Notes: generated from the sequence alone by a model not told the origin. Positions 9,304-16,970 are shown, counted from the first letter of the stretch. The stretch is DNA of 64,000 nt from Bartonella kosoyi (GCF_003606325.2 NZ_CP031843.2:744001-808000), one strand, 5' to 3'. Made by a program: numbers and translations.

Positions 9304-9834
9304 TTAGAAAGGATTGTAATCCTCTGTTGAAGGTTTGCGGTTATCGCCAATCATGGCTAGTCCAGAAAGTTCAAAGTCTCCATAAACATTTACATAACCA
9401 CAGACCAATACCTTGTCGTAAATTTTTGTATTTCCGTAGATAGATGCACCGCAGCAAGCTTTTGCATTTCCATAAATCTGCGCATTTTCATAAATCACTG
9501 TACCGGAAACACATGCGTTGTCGTAGATACGTGCATTATCGGAAACTTTAGCACCATTGGTAACCTGCGCATTACCAAAAACCTTGGCATTTTTACTAAC
9601 TTGCGAGGCAACATCAACTATCGCATTATCACAAACTACAGCATCATCATAAACAGCGGACAAACCACGAACCCAACAATTTCCATTATGCGAGAGGTTT
9701 CTTTCGTGCTCTACAAAACCACCTAAATCACCAGCCTTTACATCTCCAAAATCTCTCAATGCACGAATGCGATAAGTTAACTTATTTCCGTATATCCAAG
9801 TTGTCTCATCAGTAAGTTCGTATTTTTTTTCCAT
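9304..9834 (-). CDS. Hexapeptide-repeat (left-handed beta-helix) phage protein 1
   Basis: 176 residues. The first 50 residues form the conserved head shared by nine genes here: KYELTDET, YRIRALRDFGDVKAGDLGG, then NLSHNGNCWV. From about residue 58 there are imperfect hexapeptide repeats of the (I/V)-Y-x-N-A-x type (IYDNACVSGTVIYENAQIYG) predicted to coil into a left-handed beta-helix. No acyltransferase active-site histidine is obvious, so catalysis is not assumed. The head resembles that of E. coli YdcK. It is the last of three in tandem, 4 bp after its neighbour, within the antirepressor/recombination operon. Function unknown. Confidence 0.8.
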   Translation of the reverse strand: MEKKYELTDETTWIYGNKLTYRIRALRDFGDVKAGDLGGFVEHERNLSHNGNCWVRGLSAVYDDAVVCDNAIVDVASQVSKNAKVFGNAQVTNGAKVSDNARIYDNACVSGTVIYENAQIYGNAKACCGASIYGNTKIYDKVLVCGYVNVYGDFELSGLAMIGDNRKPSTEDYNPF

Positions 9835-9837
9835 GGT

Positions 9838-10305
9838 TTATTGCTTCTCACGATCTAAGATCACGGTGGATCCACTAATTTTACAATCTCCAGCAATGTC
9901 TACACGACAGCAAATATATGCTTGATTATAAATTTTAGCATTTCCGTAAACGTGTACACTCCCCCCTATAACAGAATTTTCATAAATCCGTGCATAGCCA
10001 TAAATTTTGGCATTATCTCTAACAGAAGAACCACTAACTTCGGCATAATCGGAAACTTGTGCATTTTCAGAAACGAGTGCATTCCCATAAATCCGCGCAT
10101 CACCATAAACTTTGGCATTATCATAAACTTGTGCATTGCCAAAAATCCAACAGTCTCCCTTATGGCTTAAGTTGCTCTCTTTTTGTATAAAACCGCCAAG
10201 GTCACCTTTTTTGACATATCCAAAATCTTTTAAGGCACGTATGCGGTGTAGAGTATGTCTATTAACTTCGATTGTCTCATCAGTCAGTTCGTATTTTTTC
10301 ACCAT
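9838..10305 (-). CDS. Hexapeptide-repeat (left-handed beta-helix) phage protein 2
   Basis: 155 residues. It has the same head (KYELTDETIEVNRHTLHRIR, then a DFGYVKKGDLGGF box and SHKGDCWIFGNA) followed by about 14 hexapeptide turns such as VYGDARIYGNALVSENAQVS. It overlaps the end of the upstream gene by 7 bp, so translation is probably coupled. Its short C-terminal tail (ILDREKQ) differs from its neighbours. Probably a soluble cytoplasmic scaffold or binding protein, by fold only. Confidence 0.8.
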   Translation of the reverse strand: MVKKYELTDETIEVNRHTLHRIRALKDFGYVKKGDLGGFIQKESNLSHKGDCWIFGNAQVYDNAKVYGDARIYGNALVSENAQVSDYAEVSGSSVRDNAKIYGYARIYENSVIGGSVHVYGNAKIYNQAYICCRVDIAGDCKISGSTVILDREKQ

Positions 10306-10700
10306 GCTTTTTCTCCAGTGGACATGATATTATCGCCATCAATATCCGCATCACGATAAATTTTTGCGTCACCATAAATACGTGCATTACCGGAAACCGT
10401 TGCCATTCCATAAATTTCGGCAAAACCGTAAACATGTGCATTATGTTTAATTCGTGCACTACCATAAACTTCAGCATCATCATAAACTTGAGCATTATCG
10501 TAAACGCAAGCACAAGATAAGACGAATGCATTACCACCTACCCAGCAATTACCATGATGCGATAGGTTGTTTTCATGTTCTATAAAGCCGCCTAAATTAC
10601 CTTTTTTAATAACTCCAAAGTCTCTTAAAGCTCGGATACGGTGAAGAGTTACCCCTTTAAACTCAGCTTTCTCATCAGTAAGTTCGTACTTCTTTTCCAT
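10299..10700 (-). CDS. Hexapeptide-repeat (left-handed beta-helix) phage protein 3
   Basis: 133 residues, the shortest of the family. The head is KYELTDEKAEFKGVTLHRIR with DFGVIKKGNLGGFIEHENNLSH, then about ten turns (VYDNAQVYDDAEVYGSARIK). It starts 12 bp downstream of the AntA gene, which links this family to antirepressor expression. The last codons overlap the next gene. Confidence 0.8.
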   Translation of the reverse strand: MEKKYELTDEKAEFKGVTLHRIRALRDFGVIKKGNLGGFIEHENNLSHHGNCWVGGNAFVLSCACVYDNAQVYDDAEVYGSARIKHNAHVYGFAEIYGMATVSGNARIYGDAKIYRDADIDGDNIMSTGEKAW

Positions 10701-10712
10701 GGTTTATTGCCT

Positions 10713-11474
10713 TTAATGCATGTTTTGTCGTTTAAATTCTTGAGACAGCAGCCCCATACCTTTTGTTGTGATTTTTGCTGAAGGAATGACTTTTTCTGTT
10801 CCATTTTCGGTTTGAACAGTGTGTGTTGAGCAATCCATAAGACCTTTTTGGATTTTATCTTGATAAGGCAATAAATGCGCCCCGAAAGTGCGTCGATACA
10901 CCCATCCTTTTTTCTGTAGGAACTGAATGAACTGTTTTGGTTGAATTTCGAGAATTTTAGCAGCTTCAGTAAGACCGAAGAGCCCATCAGCGCGTTGCAA
11001 GCTTTCCAAAGCCATTGCTTTTGGTTTTAAATATTCAATGATAGTATCTTGTTGATCTATTTGACTTTGTAGGTAATTCAAAAAGCCCATCATAGCTTTT
11101 GGACTTGAATAGTCGATTTGTTGTAGTGTTAGTGCCTGCTTTGCACGCCGCTCGCACTCGATAAAGTATAAACGAGCTTGTTTTCCTTTTTCATTACGCT
11201 CTACCATGGAAAGTTCTTTTGCCATTTCCAAGGTGAGATGATAATTAATTGCAATAACAGATCTAGATTTTGCGCTCGCCAAATTTGGTGACCGCAAATC
11301 TTGTGTTTTTACAAAGTCTTGTCCTTCTATAAAATTGTATCTGCTAATACGGTCCTTAATCCAATTGGAAAAGTCTCGTTTTGCTTCTAAGAATGCGTGC
11401 AAATCACGAGCATTGACTGTTTGAACGTCTTCTCCGTTAACCGTGTTATTTGTAATAGCAATAGGATTATCCAT
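10713..11474 (-). CDS. AntA/AntB antirepressor with KilAC C-terminal domain
   Basis: About 253 residues from the ATG at 11474 (GGAG 7 nt upstream); the frame extends to 11558 without a better site. N-terminal AntA/AntB domain: VQTVNARDLHAFLEAKRDFS, and LTLEMAKELSMVERNEKGKQ. The C-terminal half carries a KilAC-type DNA-binding domain (LFGLTEAAKILEIQPKQFIQ, then WVYRRTFGAHLLPYQ). By analogy with P1 Ant and related proteins it would antagonise the CI-like repressor at 12178-12507. It is the second gene of the leftward early operon and is related over its N-terminal domain to the 402-932 gene. Confidence 0.9.
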   Translation of the reverse strand: MDNPIAITNNTVNGEDVQTVNARDLHAFLEAKRDFSNWIKDRISRYNFIEGQDFVKTQDLRSPNLASAKSRSVIAINYHLTLEMAKELSMVERNEKGKQARLYFIECERRAKQALTLQQIDYSSPKAMMGFLNYLQSQIDQQDTIIEYLKPKAMALESLQRADGLFGLTEAAKILEIQPKQFIQFLQKKGWVYRRTFGAHLLPYQDKIQKGLMDCSTHTVQTENGTEKVIPSAKITTKGMGLLSQEFKRQNMH

Positions 11475-11554
11475 AAGTTTACTCCGTCCGATATTTAATA
11501 AGAGGAAAGAGGGGGCGCTCTTAAAAACGCCCTTCATAGTTTTTAAAGCACATC

Positions 11555-11914
11555 TCAAGGATAACGGTTCTGTTCTTCATAGGTACCATAGACCTCATCA
11601 TTATATTTTTCTTTTGCTAAATCATCTAAAAGGTCATTGTAAGAAACACTTTCGCGAACAAAGTCATGAACATTACTATTCTCATCGAGATGTTCGATAT
11701 TTTTTTCTACATATGCTTCTGCAATCTCTTCAGAAATGTCTTCACAACTCTTTTCAGAAGGATTTATACGAAAGATTTGTATAACATCATCTACCCCATC
11801 AACAATGCTTAGAATTTGGCTCGCATCAAGCGGTCCAGACTCTGCAATGTTTTGATCATCATCGCAGGAAACTAGTAAAATTTCATCAGAATTTATAAGC
11901 ACTGGTTTGTTCAC
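11555..11914 (-). CDS. Acidic protein of unknown function, first gene of left early operon
   Basis: About 119 residues. GTG at 11914 has GGAGG five bases upstream and is preferred; an ATG at 11926 has no ribosome site. The sequence is strongly acidic (VSCDDDQNIAESGPLDASQ, later EKSCEDISEEIAEAY), with no recognised domain, membrane segment or signal. It is the first gene behind the leftward promoter at about 12020, a position often taken by small host-takeover or antirestriction proteins. Function cannot be assigned. Confidence 0.65.
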   Translation of the reverse strand: MNKPVLINSDEILLVSCDDDQNIAESGPLDASQILSIVDGVDDVIQIFRINPSEKSCEDISEEIAEAYVEKNIEHLDENSNVHDFVRESVSYNDLLDDLAKEKYNDEVYGTYEEQNRYP

Positions 11915-11996
11915 AACTACCTCCATTATCAAAATATTTAAATACATTTTGAAAAAAACGCCTTGACATAGGTTTTTTTTTTCAGGGTATGGTGCT

Positions 11997-12026
11997 GTGA
12001 TAATTGTATTTTATGCACAAGTCAAC
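11997..12026 (-). promoter_or_regulatory. Leftward early promoter with CI/Cro operator
   Basis: On the minus strand, TTGACT (12025-12020) is followed by 17 bp and TATCAC (12002-11997). The 16-bp block GTTGACTTGTGCATAA is an exact copy of the block in the rightward promoter at 12575-12590, in opposite orientation. A further TGCATAAAACGCA copy lies at 12035-12047. The shared sequence is probably bound by the CI-like and/or Cro-like proteins. Confidence 0.6.
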
Positions 12027-12106
12027 TAAAATTTTGCATAAAACGCAAAAATAAATCTTAAAATATATAATTAATTTATGCGCTATCCACAATTTAGGAG
12101 ATGTTT

Positions 12107-12289
12107 ATGAGCGATATAGATAAAAAAATAGAATCTGTTTTCTCATTATTTAATGAGAAAGAGCAGTTAATTCTTACTTATTTTGTTTTTAATTTTTTTA
12201 ATAATTCAAGAAAATCAAGCACCGCTTCTTTGTCGACTGGATCAAGCGATGCACATATTTTCATAAAATCCAAGTCTACTTCTTTATAA
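12107..12289 (+). CDS. Possible small ORF convergent with the repressor gene
   Basis: About 60 codons starting MSDIDKKIESVFSLFNEKEQ with a good AGGAG site about 8 nt upstream of the ATG at 12107. The first 30 codons lie outside other genes, and the rest overlaps the 3' end of the repressor in antisense. The overlapping part is S/T-rich and unlike a folded protein. It may be a real short regulator or chance, so confidence is low. Confidence 0.3.
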   Translation: MSDIDKKIESVFSLFNEKEQLILTYFVFNFFNNSRKSSTASLSTGSSDAHIFIKSKSTSL

Positions 12290-12507
12290 AAACTGGGTGG
12301 AGGTTCATTAAAAAATTCAGAAATCTTCACTAGTTCATCTATTGTTATATCTCGCGTTTTCCCATTCTGATAGGTATTAAGCATGCGATTCACTGCTGAC
12401 GGGTGTAGCTCTAAATGTAATGCTAATAATGTTTGTGCGCCGTGTCCTCGTTCTTTAAGACGCTCTTTAATCCATAGCTTAAGTTTGGACTGAATATCTT
12501 GTTCCAT
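12178..12507 (-). CDS. CI-like helix-turn-helix phage repressor (short form)
   Basis: 109 residues from the ATG at 12507 (AAGGA upstream); the frame extends to 12597 but that part covers the promoter region. The HTH segment is GAQTLLALHLELHPSAVNRML, with ITIDELVKISEFFNEPPPSF, an XRE/CI-type N-terminal domain. There is no LexA-type S24 peptidase, so induction would not be by RecA self-cleavage; antirepression by the AntA proteins is the likely switch. It is divergent from the Cro-like gene. Confidence 0.82.
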   Translation of the reverse strand: MEQDIQSKLKLWIKERLKERGHGAQTLLALHLELHPSAVNRMLNTYQNGKTRDITIDELVKISEFFNEPPPSFYKEVDLDFMKICASLDPVDKEAVLDFLELLKKLKTK

Positions 12508-12558
12508 AGTTTGTATAATCCTTGAAAATATATTTTTATGCAAATGTGTAAAAATGAT

Positions 12559-12604
12559 AAAAACGCATAATTTTGTTGACTTGTGCATAAAACGCAATTA
12601 TTTG
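12559..12604 (+). promoter_or_regulatory. Rightward early promoter and operators
   Basis: TTGACT (12576-12581), a 17-bp spacer and TATTTG (12599-12604) precede the Cro-like gene. The block GTTGACTTGTGCATAA (12575-12590) is identical to the inverted block in the leftward promoter. Related half-sites occur nearby (AAAACGCATAA at 12560-12570 and TGCATAAAACGCA at 12584-12596). The repressor could therefore control both early promoters and its own. Confidence 0.6.
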
Positions 12605-12627
12605 TTACGCTGTTATGGAGATTACAT

Positions 12628-12909
12628 ATGCCTGCGAGATTAATTATAAAATATTTAGGCGGTTTAAAAATTGTAGCAGCTATAGTGCAAAGAGATGCGT
12701 CGTCTGTTTCTAGATGGCATGATTTTATACCAGCAAAGCACCAACAAAAATTATTAAATTATGCGCGTGAACATGGGATAGATTTACGTCCAGAAGATTT
12801 TTTTTATCCCGAGCGTTTGCAGTCATTAATGCAAGAGCAACGCCCCCCATTGTCGAAAATTTGCAAGAGCCGCGTTGTTGATCACACCGGCGAGACTTTG
12901 CAGCCTTAA
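12628..12909 (+). CDS. Cro-like DNA-binding regulator
   Basis: 93 residues from the ATG at 12628 (GGAG 7 nt upstream). The segment GGLKIVAAIVQRDASSVSRW is a helix-turn-helix with a Cro/YdaS look, followed by PAKHQQKLLNYAREHGIDLR and DFF, typical of small phage Cro-like regulators. It is divergent from the CI-like gene with operator copies between them, the standard lysis-lysogeny arrangement. It is the first gene of the rightward operon. Confidence 0.8.
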   Translation: MPARLIIKYLGGLKIVAAIVQRDASSVSRWHDFIPAKHQQKLLNYAREHGIDLRPEDFFYPERLQSLMQEQRPPLSKICKSRVVDHTGETLQP

Positions 12910-12919
12910 GGAGATCAAA

Positions 12920-13336
12920 ATGGGATTAAGTGAAGTGGTATTGATAGTTGTATGTGTGACGCTTGGTTCTTTGCTTTTTAGTGGGATGTCGTTGCTTTGT
13001 GCTTTGAATTATAGCGAAAAGGTTAAGGCGCTTAAAAAGGAGATTGAAGATGAAGAATTTGCAGCTAGGGCTTTAGAAAAAGAACGCGAAGAAATTAGAG
13101 AGATCATTAGTGGATATGATGAGAATGTAGAAAAATATGAAGAGGAAATTAAGAGACTTAAAGAAACTAGAGACGAGTACAGAAAAAAATTACAACGAAA
13201 AAACGAAATTATAGATACCCTTGAAGCAGAAGCTAAATCACGTGGTGAAGAAATAGAAAAACTTACACAAGAGCTTAAGCAGCGTGGTGAATCTGTAAAA
13301 GAAAAGTCTCATAAAAATAAGAAGAAAAGTAAGTGA
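12920..13336 (+). CDS. Membrane-anchored coiled-coil protein
   Basis: 138 residues from the ATG at 12920 (AAGGAG 6 nt upstream). A single N-terminal membrane helix (VVLIVVCVTLGSLLFSGMSLL, about 5-26) is followed by an uninterrupted charged coiled coil (about 30-125) and a lysine-rich end. The architecture recalls phage spanins or Rz-like proteins and superinfection membrane proteins, but its place in the early operon makes lysis unlikely. Function unknown. Confidence 0.7.
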   Translation: MGLSEVVLIVVCVTLGSLLFSGMSLLCALNYSEKVKALKKEIEDEEFAARALEKEREEIREIISGYDENVEKYEEEIKRLKETRDEYRKKLQRKNEIIDTLEAEAKSRGEEIEKLTQELKQRGESVKEKSHKNKKKSK

Positions 13337-13346
13337 GGAGAGAGAG

Positions 13347-13529
13347 ATGGCAATGATACCTACAGCTATTTTTATGGCTACTAATTTTTATCTGCTCTAT
13401 CAAGTTTATTACTGGTTTAAACTGACACAAGAATTGAGAGATGAGATAGACGAAAAAAACAAAATAATATGGGATTTAGAGGATGAGCTTAGCCTGAAAA
13501 ACAACCGACGAAATGTGTCCAAAAAATAG
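13347..13529 (+). CDS. Small membrane protein
   Basis: 60 residues. GAGGAG precedes the ATG. One hydrophobic segment (AMIPTAIFMATNFYLLYQVYYWF) is followed by a short charged helix. It starts 10 bp after the preceding coiled-coil membrane gene and shares its layout (membrane helix then coiled coil), so the two may act together. The last 40 bp overlap the opposite-strand gene. Confidence 0.6.
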   Translation: MAMIPTAIFMATNFYLLYQVYYWFKLTQELRDEIDEKNKIIWDLEDELSLKNNRRNVSKK

Positions 13530-14199
13530 ACTTCATTGTTTTTTGGGGATGATTTGATGAGGTGTGTTCTAAAATGAAGAGTGGAGAAGCTGCTTTATCT
13601 AAATTTTGGGGCAGGATAAAAATCTCCCATTTAATTTCTTCTCTTGGGTCGATGTTAAATGGAGCAACAGTGTATCCATTAAATAGTATTTGTGGTTTAG
13701 TTTTAGGATTTATAAGATTAATGTGCTTTGATGATGTTGGATAAATTTCTATCGTTTGACTAAGTCTAGGAGGACAACACTTTATCTTATAAAATTCGAA
13801 AGGGCACTTTTTATCTATCCAGATATTATCCATTTGAATTATTCGTTCGGTAGGATTTATGATACGTACTATTATACTGATGGGGCCATTATTAGGGTCA
13901 TCTTCATCTGGAGTGGGGCTATTAGGCTTAAAAAGTAGCGATGGTCCTAAATCCAGCTCTTCTTTTGTTTTTAGTAAAAAATTGACGTGTTTTTCTGCTA
14001 ATGTAGCTTGCTTTTGCAATGATTTATTTTGGTCTTCTAAATGGTTAAACTGTTTTTCTACATTGCATAAATCTTCTCGTCGAGTTTTCTCTGCTCTTTT
14101 TAGGTCTGCGTTTCTCACACACCATGACAGCAAAAACGAGATCGTACTACCAATGAGAGCAGAGATGATACTACTGAGTATATCAAGTGGTATTTCCAT
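13489..14199 (-). CDS. Membrane-anchored protein of unknown function, antisense in the early operon
   Basis: 236 residues. It has an N-terminal membrane helix (ILSSIISALIGSTISFLLSW), a coiled coil (about 35-80), then a soluble domain with a beta-rich pattern (GPISIIVRIINPTERIIQMD, later IKWEIFIL). It is transcribed against the surrounding replication operon and is therefore likely to have its own promoter and to be expressed in the lysogen. This is the pattern of a moron gene such as a superinfection-exclusion factor. That role is inferred from layout, not from family recognition. Confidence 0.65.
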   Translation of the reverse strand: MEIPLDILSSIISALIGSTISFLLSWCVRNADLKRAEKTRREDLCNVEKQFNHLEDQNKSLQKQATLAEKHVNFLLKTKEELDLGPSLLFKPNSPTPDEDDPNNGPISIIVRIINPTERIIQMDNIWIDKKCPFEFYKIKCCPPRLSQTIEIYPTSSKHINLINPKTKPQILFNGYTVAPFNIDPREEIKWEIFILPQNLDKAASPLFILEHTSSNHPQKTMKSIFWTHFVGCFSG

Positions 14200-14274
14200 A
14201 TTCTATACACCCTTCTTTCCTTCATTTTCAGAAAAAAACAATCTTATAAAATACGTTTTGTATGGAGTGGTGCG

Positions 14275-14739
14275 GTGATTAACACGATTCTTTGTTTTGA
14301 TCTAGGTACGAAGATGGGGTGGGCGATACGAGGGGGAAATGGTCATATATTCAGTGGTACGATGAGTTTGCAACCCCGTCGTTTTGAAGGCGGGGGAATG
14401 CGTTATTTACGCTTTAAGCAATGGCTTAATGAGATAAAGCATACAGCAGGTGATATTGACGCGGTGTATTTTGAAGAGGTGAGGCGTCATGTTGGAACCG
14501 ATGCAGCGCATGTTTACGGTGGTTTATTAGCAGCATTAACGGCGTGGTGTGAAGATCATGAGATACCGTATGAGGGGATACCAGTTAGCACAATTAAGAA
14601 AGCGACGACGGGCAAGGGGAATGCGTCAAAAGAAGAAATGATTAAGGCGATGCGTGCAAAAGGACACGCGCCTTGTGATGATAATGAAGCGGATGCTTTA
14701 GCAATTTTACATTTAATTAAAGAGAGGGAGATCTTATAG
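14275..14739 (+). CDS. RuvC-like Holliday-junction/branched-DNA endonuclease
   Basis: 154 residues, GTG start. RNase H-fold nuclease of the phage RuvC type: first aspartate in LCFDLGTKMGWA (about residue 8), glutamates in AVYFEEVRRH, and the C-terminal acidic pair in DDNEADALAIL. AAHVYGGLLAALTAWCEDHE and VSTIKKATTGKGNASKEEM fit the family. It would resolve branched DNA before packaging. It is followed 2 bp later by the first replication gene. Confidence 0.88.
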   Translation: MINTILCFDLGTKMGWAIRGGNGHIFSGTMSLQPRRFEGGGMRYLRFKQWLNEIKHTAGDIDAVYFEEVRRHVGTDAAHVYGGLLAALTAWCEDHEIPYEGIPVSTIKKATTGKGNASKEEMIKAMRAKGHAPCDDNEADALAILHLIKEREIL

Positions 14740-14741
14740 CG

Positions 14742-15107
14742 ATGCCCAGTAACAAAGTAGAGTGTGTAAAGTTTAATTCAGATCAGTTTTTAAAAGAGCT
14801 TATGGGTTTAAAAGCAACAGAGAAGGCAGTTTATACAACACTTGTGTTGCTTATGAATGATAAGAAAGCGCCTCTTATCAATAATGGGTCTTATTTATCA
14901 AGTTGGTGTGGGTGTTCAGTAAGAACGTTTCAAAAGACATTAGAGACTTTAATAAGCATGGGTTACATCACGCGTTTAGAGAATGGGAACTTATGGCATA
15001 GGTCATTAGCTTTTGATTATAGCATCAGTAAATTTTCAGAAAGAGCTTCAAAAGCAGCGCATATGAGGTGGAGTAAGAAAAGAGAGGAGGCAATACATGT
15101 CAACTAA
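14742..15107 (+). CDS. Replication-associated DNA-binding protein (winged-helix, DUF1376-like)
   Basis: 121 residues. LMGLKATEKAVYTTLVLLMN and SYLSSWCGCSVRTFQKTLET form a winged-helix-like unit as seen at the N-terminus of phage replication initiators, ending in a FSERASKAAHMRWSKKRE basic tail. The next gene has the same fold and the same FSERAxKAAxxRW tail, so the two are diverged paralogues. They overlap by 11 bp. Confidence 0.7.
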   Translation: MPSNKVECVKFNSDQFLKELMGLKATEKAVYTTLVLLMNDKKAPLINNGSYLSSWCGCSVRTFQKTLETLISMGYITRLENGNLWHRSLAFDYSISKFSERASKAAHMRWSKKREEAIHVN

Positions 15108-16212
15108 GTTGCCATGGACGAGGCTTTTTGCAGACAAGTGGCTTCTTGATCTTGCGCATTTGCCCGCTTTTGAAGGTTTTATATATGTGAAGTTGCGATT
15201 TCAAATGCTTCGCACTGGAGAACCGCTTAAGAATAATTTTCGAGTATTGTCTTTATTGGCTGGTTGCTCAGTTAAAAGATTTCAGAAAGCATTAGATCTT
15301 TTATTAGAAACTGGACACATTATTTTTTCAGAAGATGGTCGTTTGTGGAGTTTACAAGTTGAAGAGGAACTCAATAACTCAAATGAAAATTTAAGCAAGT
15401 TTTCAGAAAGAGCACAAAAGGCAGCGAAGGCAAGATGGGATAAAAATAAAGATAACAGTGATGATGATGCTAAACATGCTACAAGCAATGCACAAGCAAT
15501 GCTTAATGATGCCATTAACAATAACATTAACATTAACATTAACAATAACAAAAAAAATAAAAATATTATTTTATCAAAAAGAGAAATTGAATTTGAAAAT
15601 TTAGAAACAAACGATTTGGTTGACGAGCCAATCGAGTGTGATGATGTTCAATCAGAAGAAATCAAAACGATAGAAACTAAACAACTAATCATTCACGAGC
15701 AAAATAACAACATTTCAAACGAAGCTAATAATCGATGGCAAAGTAACGAAGCAATGATTGAGAAATTGCCTTCACGAAAAGGTAAAAAGGTTGGCAAACA
15801 ACTTTCAGAAATCGTTGACAAGATAATGCCTGCTTATTTTCCAGAGCAAGCAAACTTTTTTGAGAAAGACAAGAAAATGAGAGAAAAACAAGAAGTTGAA
15901 AGCATGTTAGAAGATTTCAACCCCGATTTTCAATACGCAATTGATCTAGGATTAACGCATGATGAAGCGTTATCAGAGTTTAAAAAATTTATACGCTTTT
16001 CAAAAGCCAACCCATATCGAAATGCTCATGAACGTGATTGGCAAAGCGCTTGGGATAATTGGATTACACACCCGAAATATGGATTGGTAGCTAAGAGACA
16101 CGCAGAATTAGAAATGAAAGAAAGATATACAATCACATGCTGTAAACCACTAACAGAGAGCTTGGCAAAATATATCAGAAATATAGAGCCTATCAGTTCA
16201 TTTGCAACATAA
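15097..16212 (+). CDS. Phage replication initiation protein (DUF1376-like)
   Basis: 371 residues. The N-terminal winged-helix domain (about 5-85: FEGFIYVKLRFQMLR, then LAGCSVKRFQKALDLLLETG) and the FSERAQKAAKARW segment match DUF1376/YdaU-type replication proteins. A low-complexity asparagine/isoleucine linker (about 140-152), encoded by AACATT-type repeats, separates it from a C-terminal domain ending HERDWQSAWDNWITHPKYG, typical of phage initiators that recruit the helicase. It probably binds the phage origin. Confidence 0.8.
   Translation: MSTKLPWTRLFADKWLLDLAHLPAFEGFIYVKLRFQMLRTGEPLKNNFRVLSLLAGCSVKRFQKALDLLLETGHIIFSEDGRLWSLQVEEELNNSNENLSKFSERAQKAAKARWDKNKDNSDDDAKHATSNAQAMLNDAINNNINININNNKKNKNIILSKREIEFENLETNDLVDEPIECDDVQSEEIKTIETKQLIIHEQNNNISNEANNRWQSNEAMIEKLPSRKGKKVGKQLSEIVDKIMPAYFPEQANFFEKDKKMREKQEVESMLEDFNPDFQYAIDLGLTHDEALSEFKKFIRFSKANPYRNAHERDWQSAWDNWITHPKYGLVAKRHAELEMKERYTITCCKPLTESLAKYIRNIEPISSFAT
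15513..15552 (+). repeat. Hexanucleotide microsatellite inside the initiator gene
   Basis: About six tandem AACATT/AACAAT units encode a run of alternating N and I. The unit is a multiple of three, so slippage would change linker length without breaking the frame. Confidence 0.7.
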
Positions 16213-16252
16213 TGAAATCGTATTTAGTTGCATTTGAAAAAACAGCAAACTA

Positions 16253-16419
16253 GTGAAAAGAGCTGATAGTTTTGAGAATAGATATGGGTTTAAACAGCTA
16301 AAAAAGTACCGTACAGAGCGATTTTAGATTTTTATGATAAAAACCACATTGAAAATAAAAACGCTACTGCACGGTCCAATATGAGGCAAATAAACCCATC
16401 GGTAAAGTTATGGATTTAA
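16253..16419 (+). pseudogene. Frameshifted small phage protein
   Basis: Two overlapping frames together read like one protein. Frame 1 starts at GTG 16253 (KRADSFENRYGFKQLKKYR) and stops at 16327. The next frame continues AILDFYDKNHIENKNATARS and NMRQINPSVKLWI to a TAA at 16417-16419. A one- or two-base indel near 16312-16320 would join them. The product would be a basic helical phage protein of about 55 residues; its family is not known. Confidence 0.45.
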
Positions 16420-16835
16420 GCAAGGGGATATTAAATCAAATGTTTTTAAAAAAACGTAAACAGCCTATTCAAAAGAAATTTGTTGCAACGGCGGTTGGAT
16501 ATGCACCATGGGGATTAGGGGTGGCAGAGTATTTTTACAATCTCTATGAATATGAAGATGGTATGAGGGAATATGAAGAATTTGAAGGCGGTCAGTATCA
16601 TGATCATGAGATGCCTAACAAAGTTGATTATAGTACCAAAGCGCAAGTGAAAGCATGGATATATGGGGGTGATTTACCAAAAAGCGTATTGAGTTATGAA
16701 CCTTTAATAGATGAGGTCAATGTGAAAATCAAAAAACGTACAGAGAAAGCAGTGAAAACTTATGATGATATAGACAGTGAACTAGAAAAAGCGCTTGATA
16801 TTCAATTGGGTAGATATCAAAATGAAAAAAAGTGA
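16410..16835 (+). CDS. Hypothetical phage protein
   Basis: 141 residues. The N-terminus is basic (LKKRKQPIQKKF), the middle contains YFYNLYEYEDGMREYEEFEG, and the C-terminus is a charged helix. No domain is recognised. It is the last gene before the structured leader at 16998 and overlaps the end of the frameshifted reading frame. Confidence 0.55.
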   Translation: MDLSKGILNQMFLKKRKQPIQKKFVATAVGYAPWGLGVAEYFYNLYEYEDGMREYEEFEGGQYHDHEMPNKVDYSTKAQVKAWIYGGDLPKSVLSYEPLIDEVNVKIKKRTEKAVKTYDDIDSELEKALDIQLGRYQNEKK

Positions 16836-16970
16836 AAAAAATAAAAAATACGTATTGACTTTAAAGAAAAGGTCGTTTATTAAGGTTGGCAAGTGATTAA
16901 AAACCACGATAACTAGCGGGTAAACCACGAAAAGGTTTCTCCCATTTCTTTAAAATACTGACTTTATTTT

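Noticed and set aside
12920-13336. Spanin (Rz-like) lysis gene
   Set aside because: Layout is similar (membrane helix plus coiled coil) but it lies in the early operon with no holin, endolysin or overlapping Rz1 lipoprotein.
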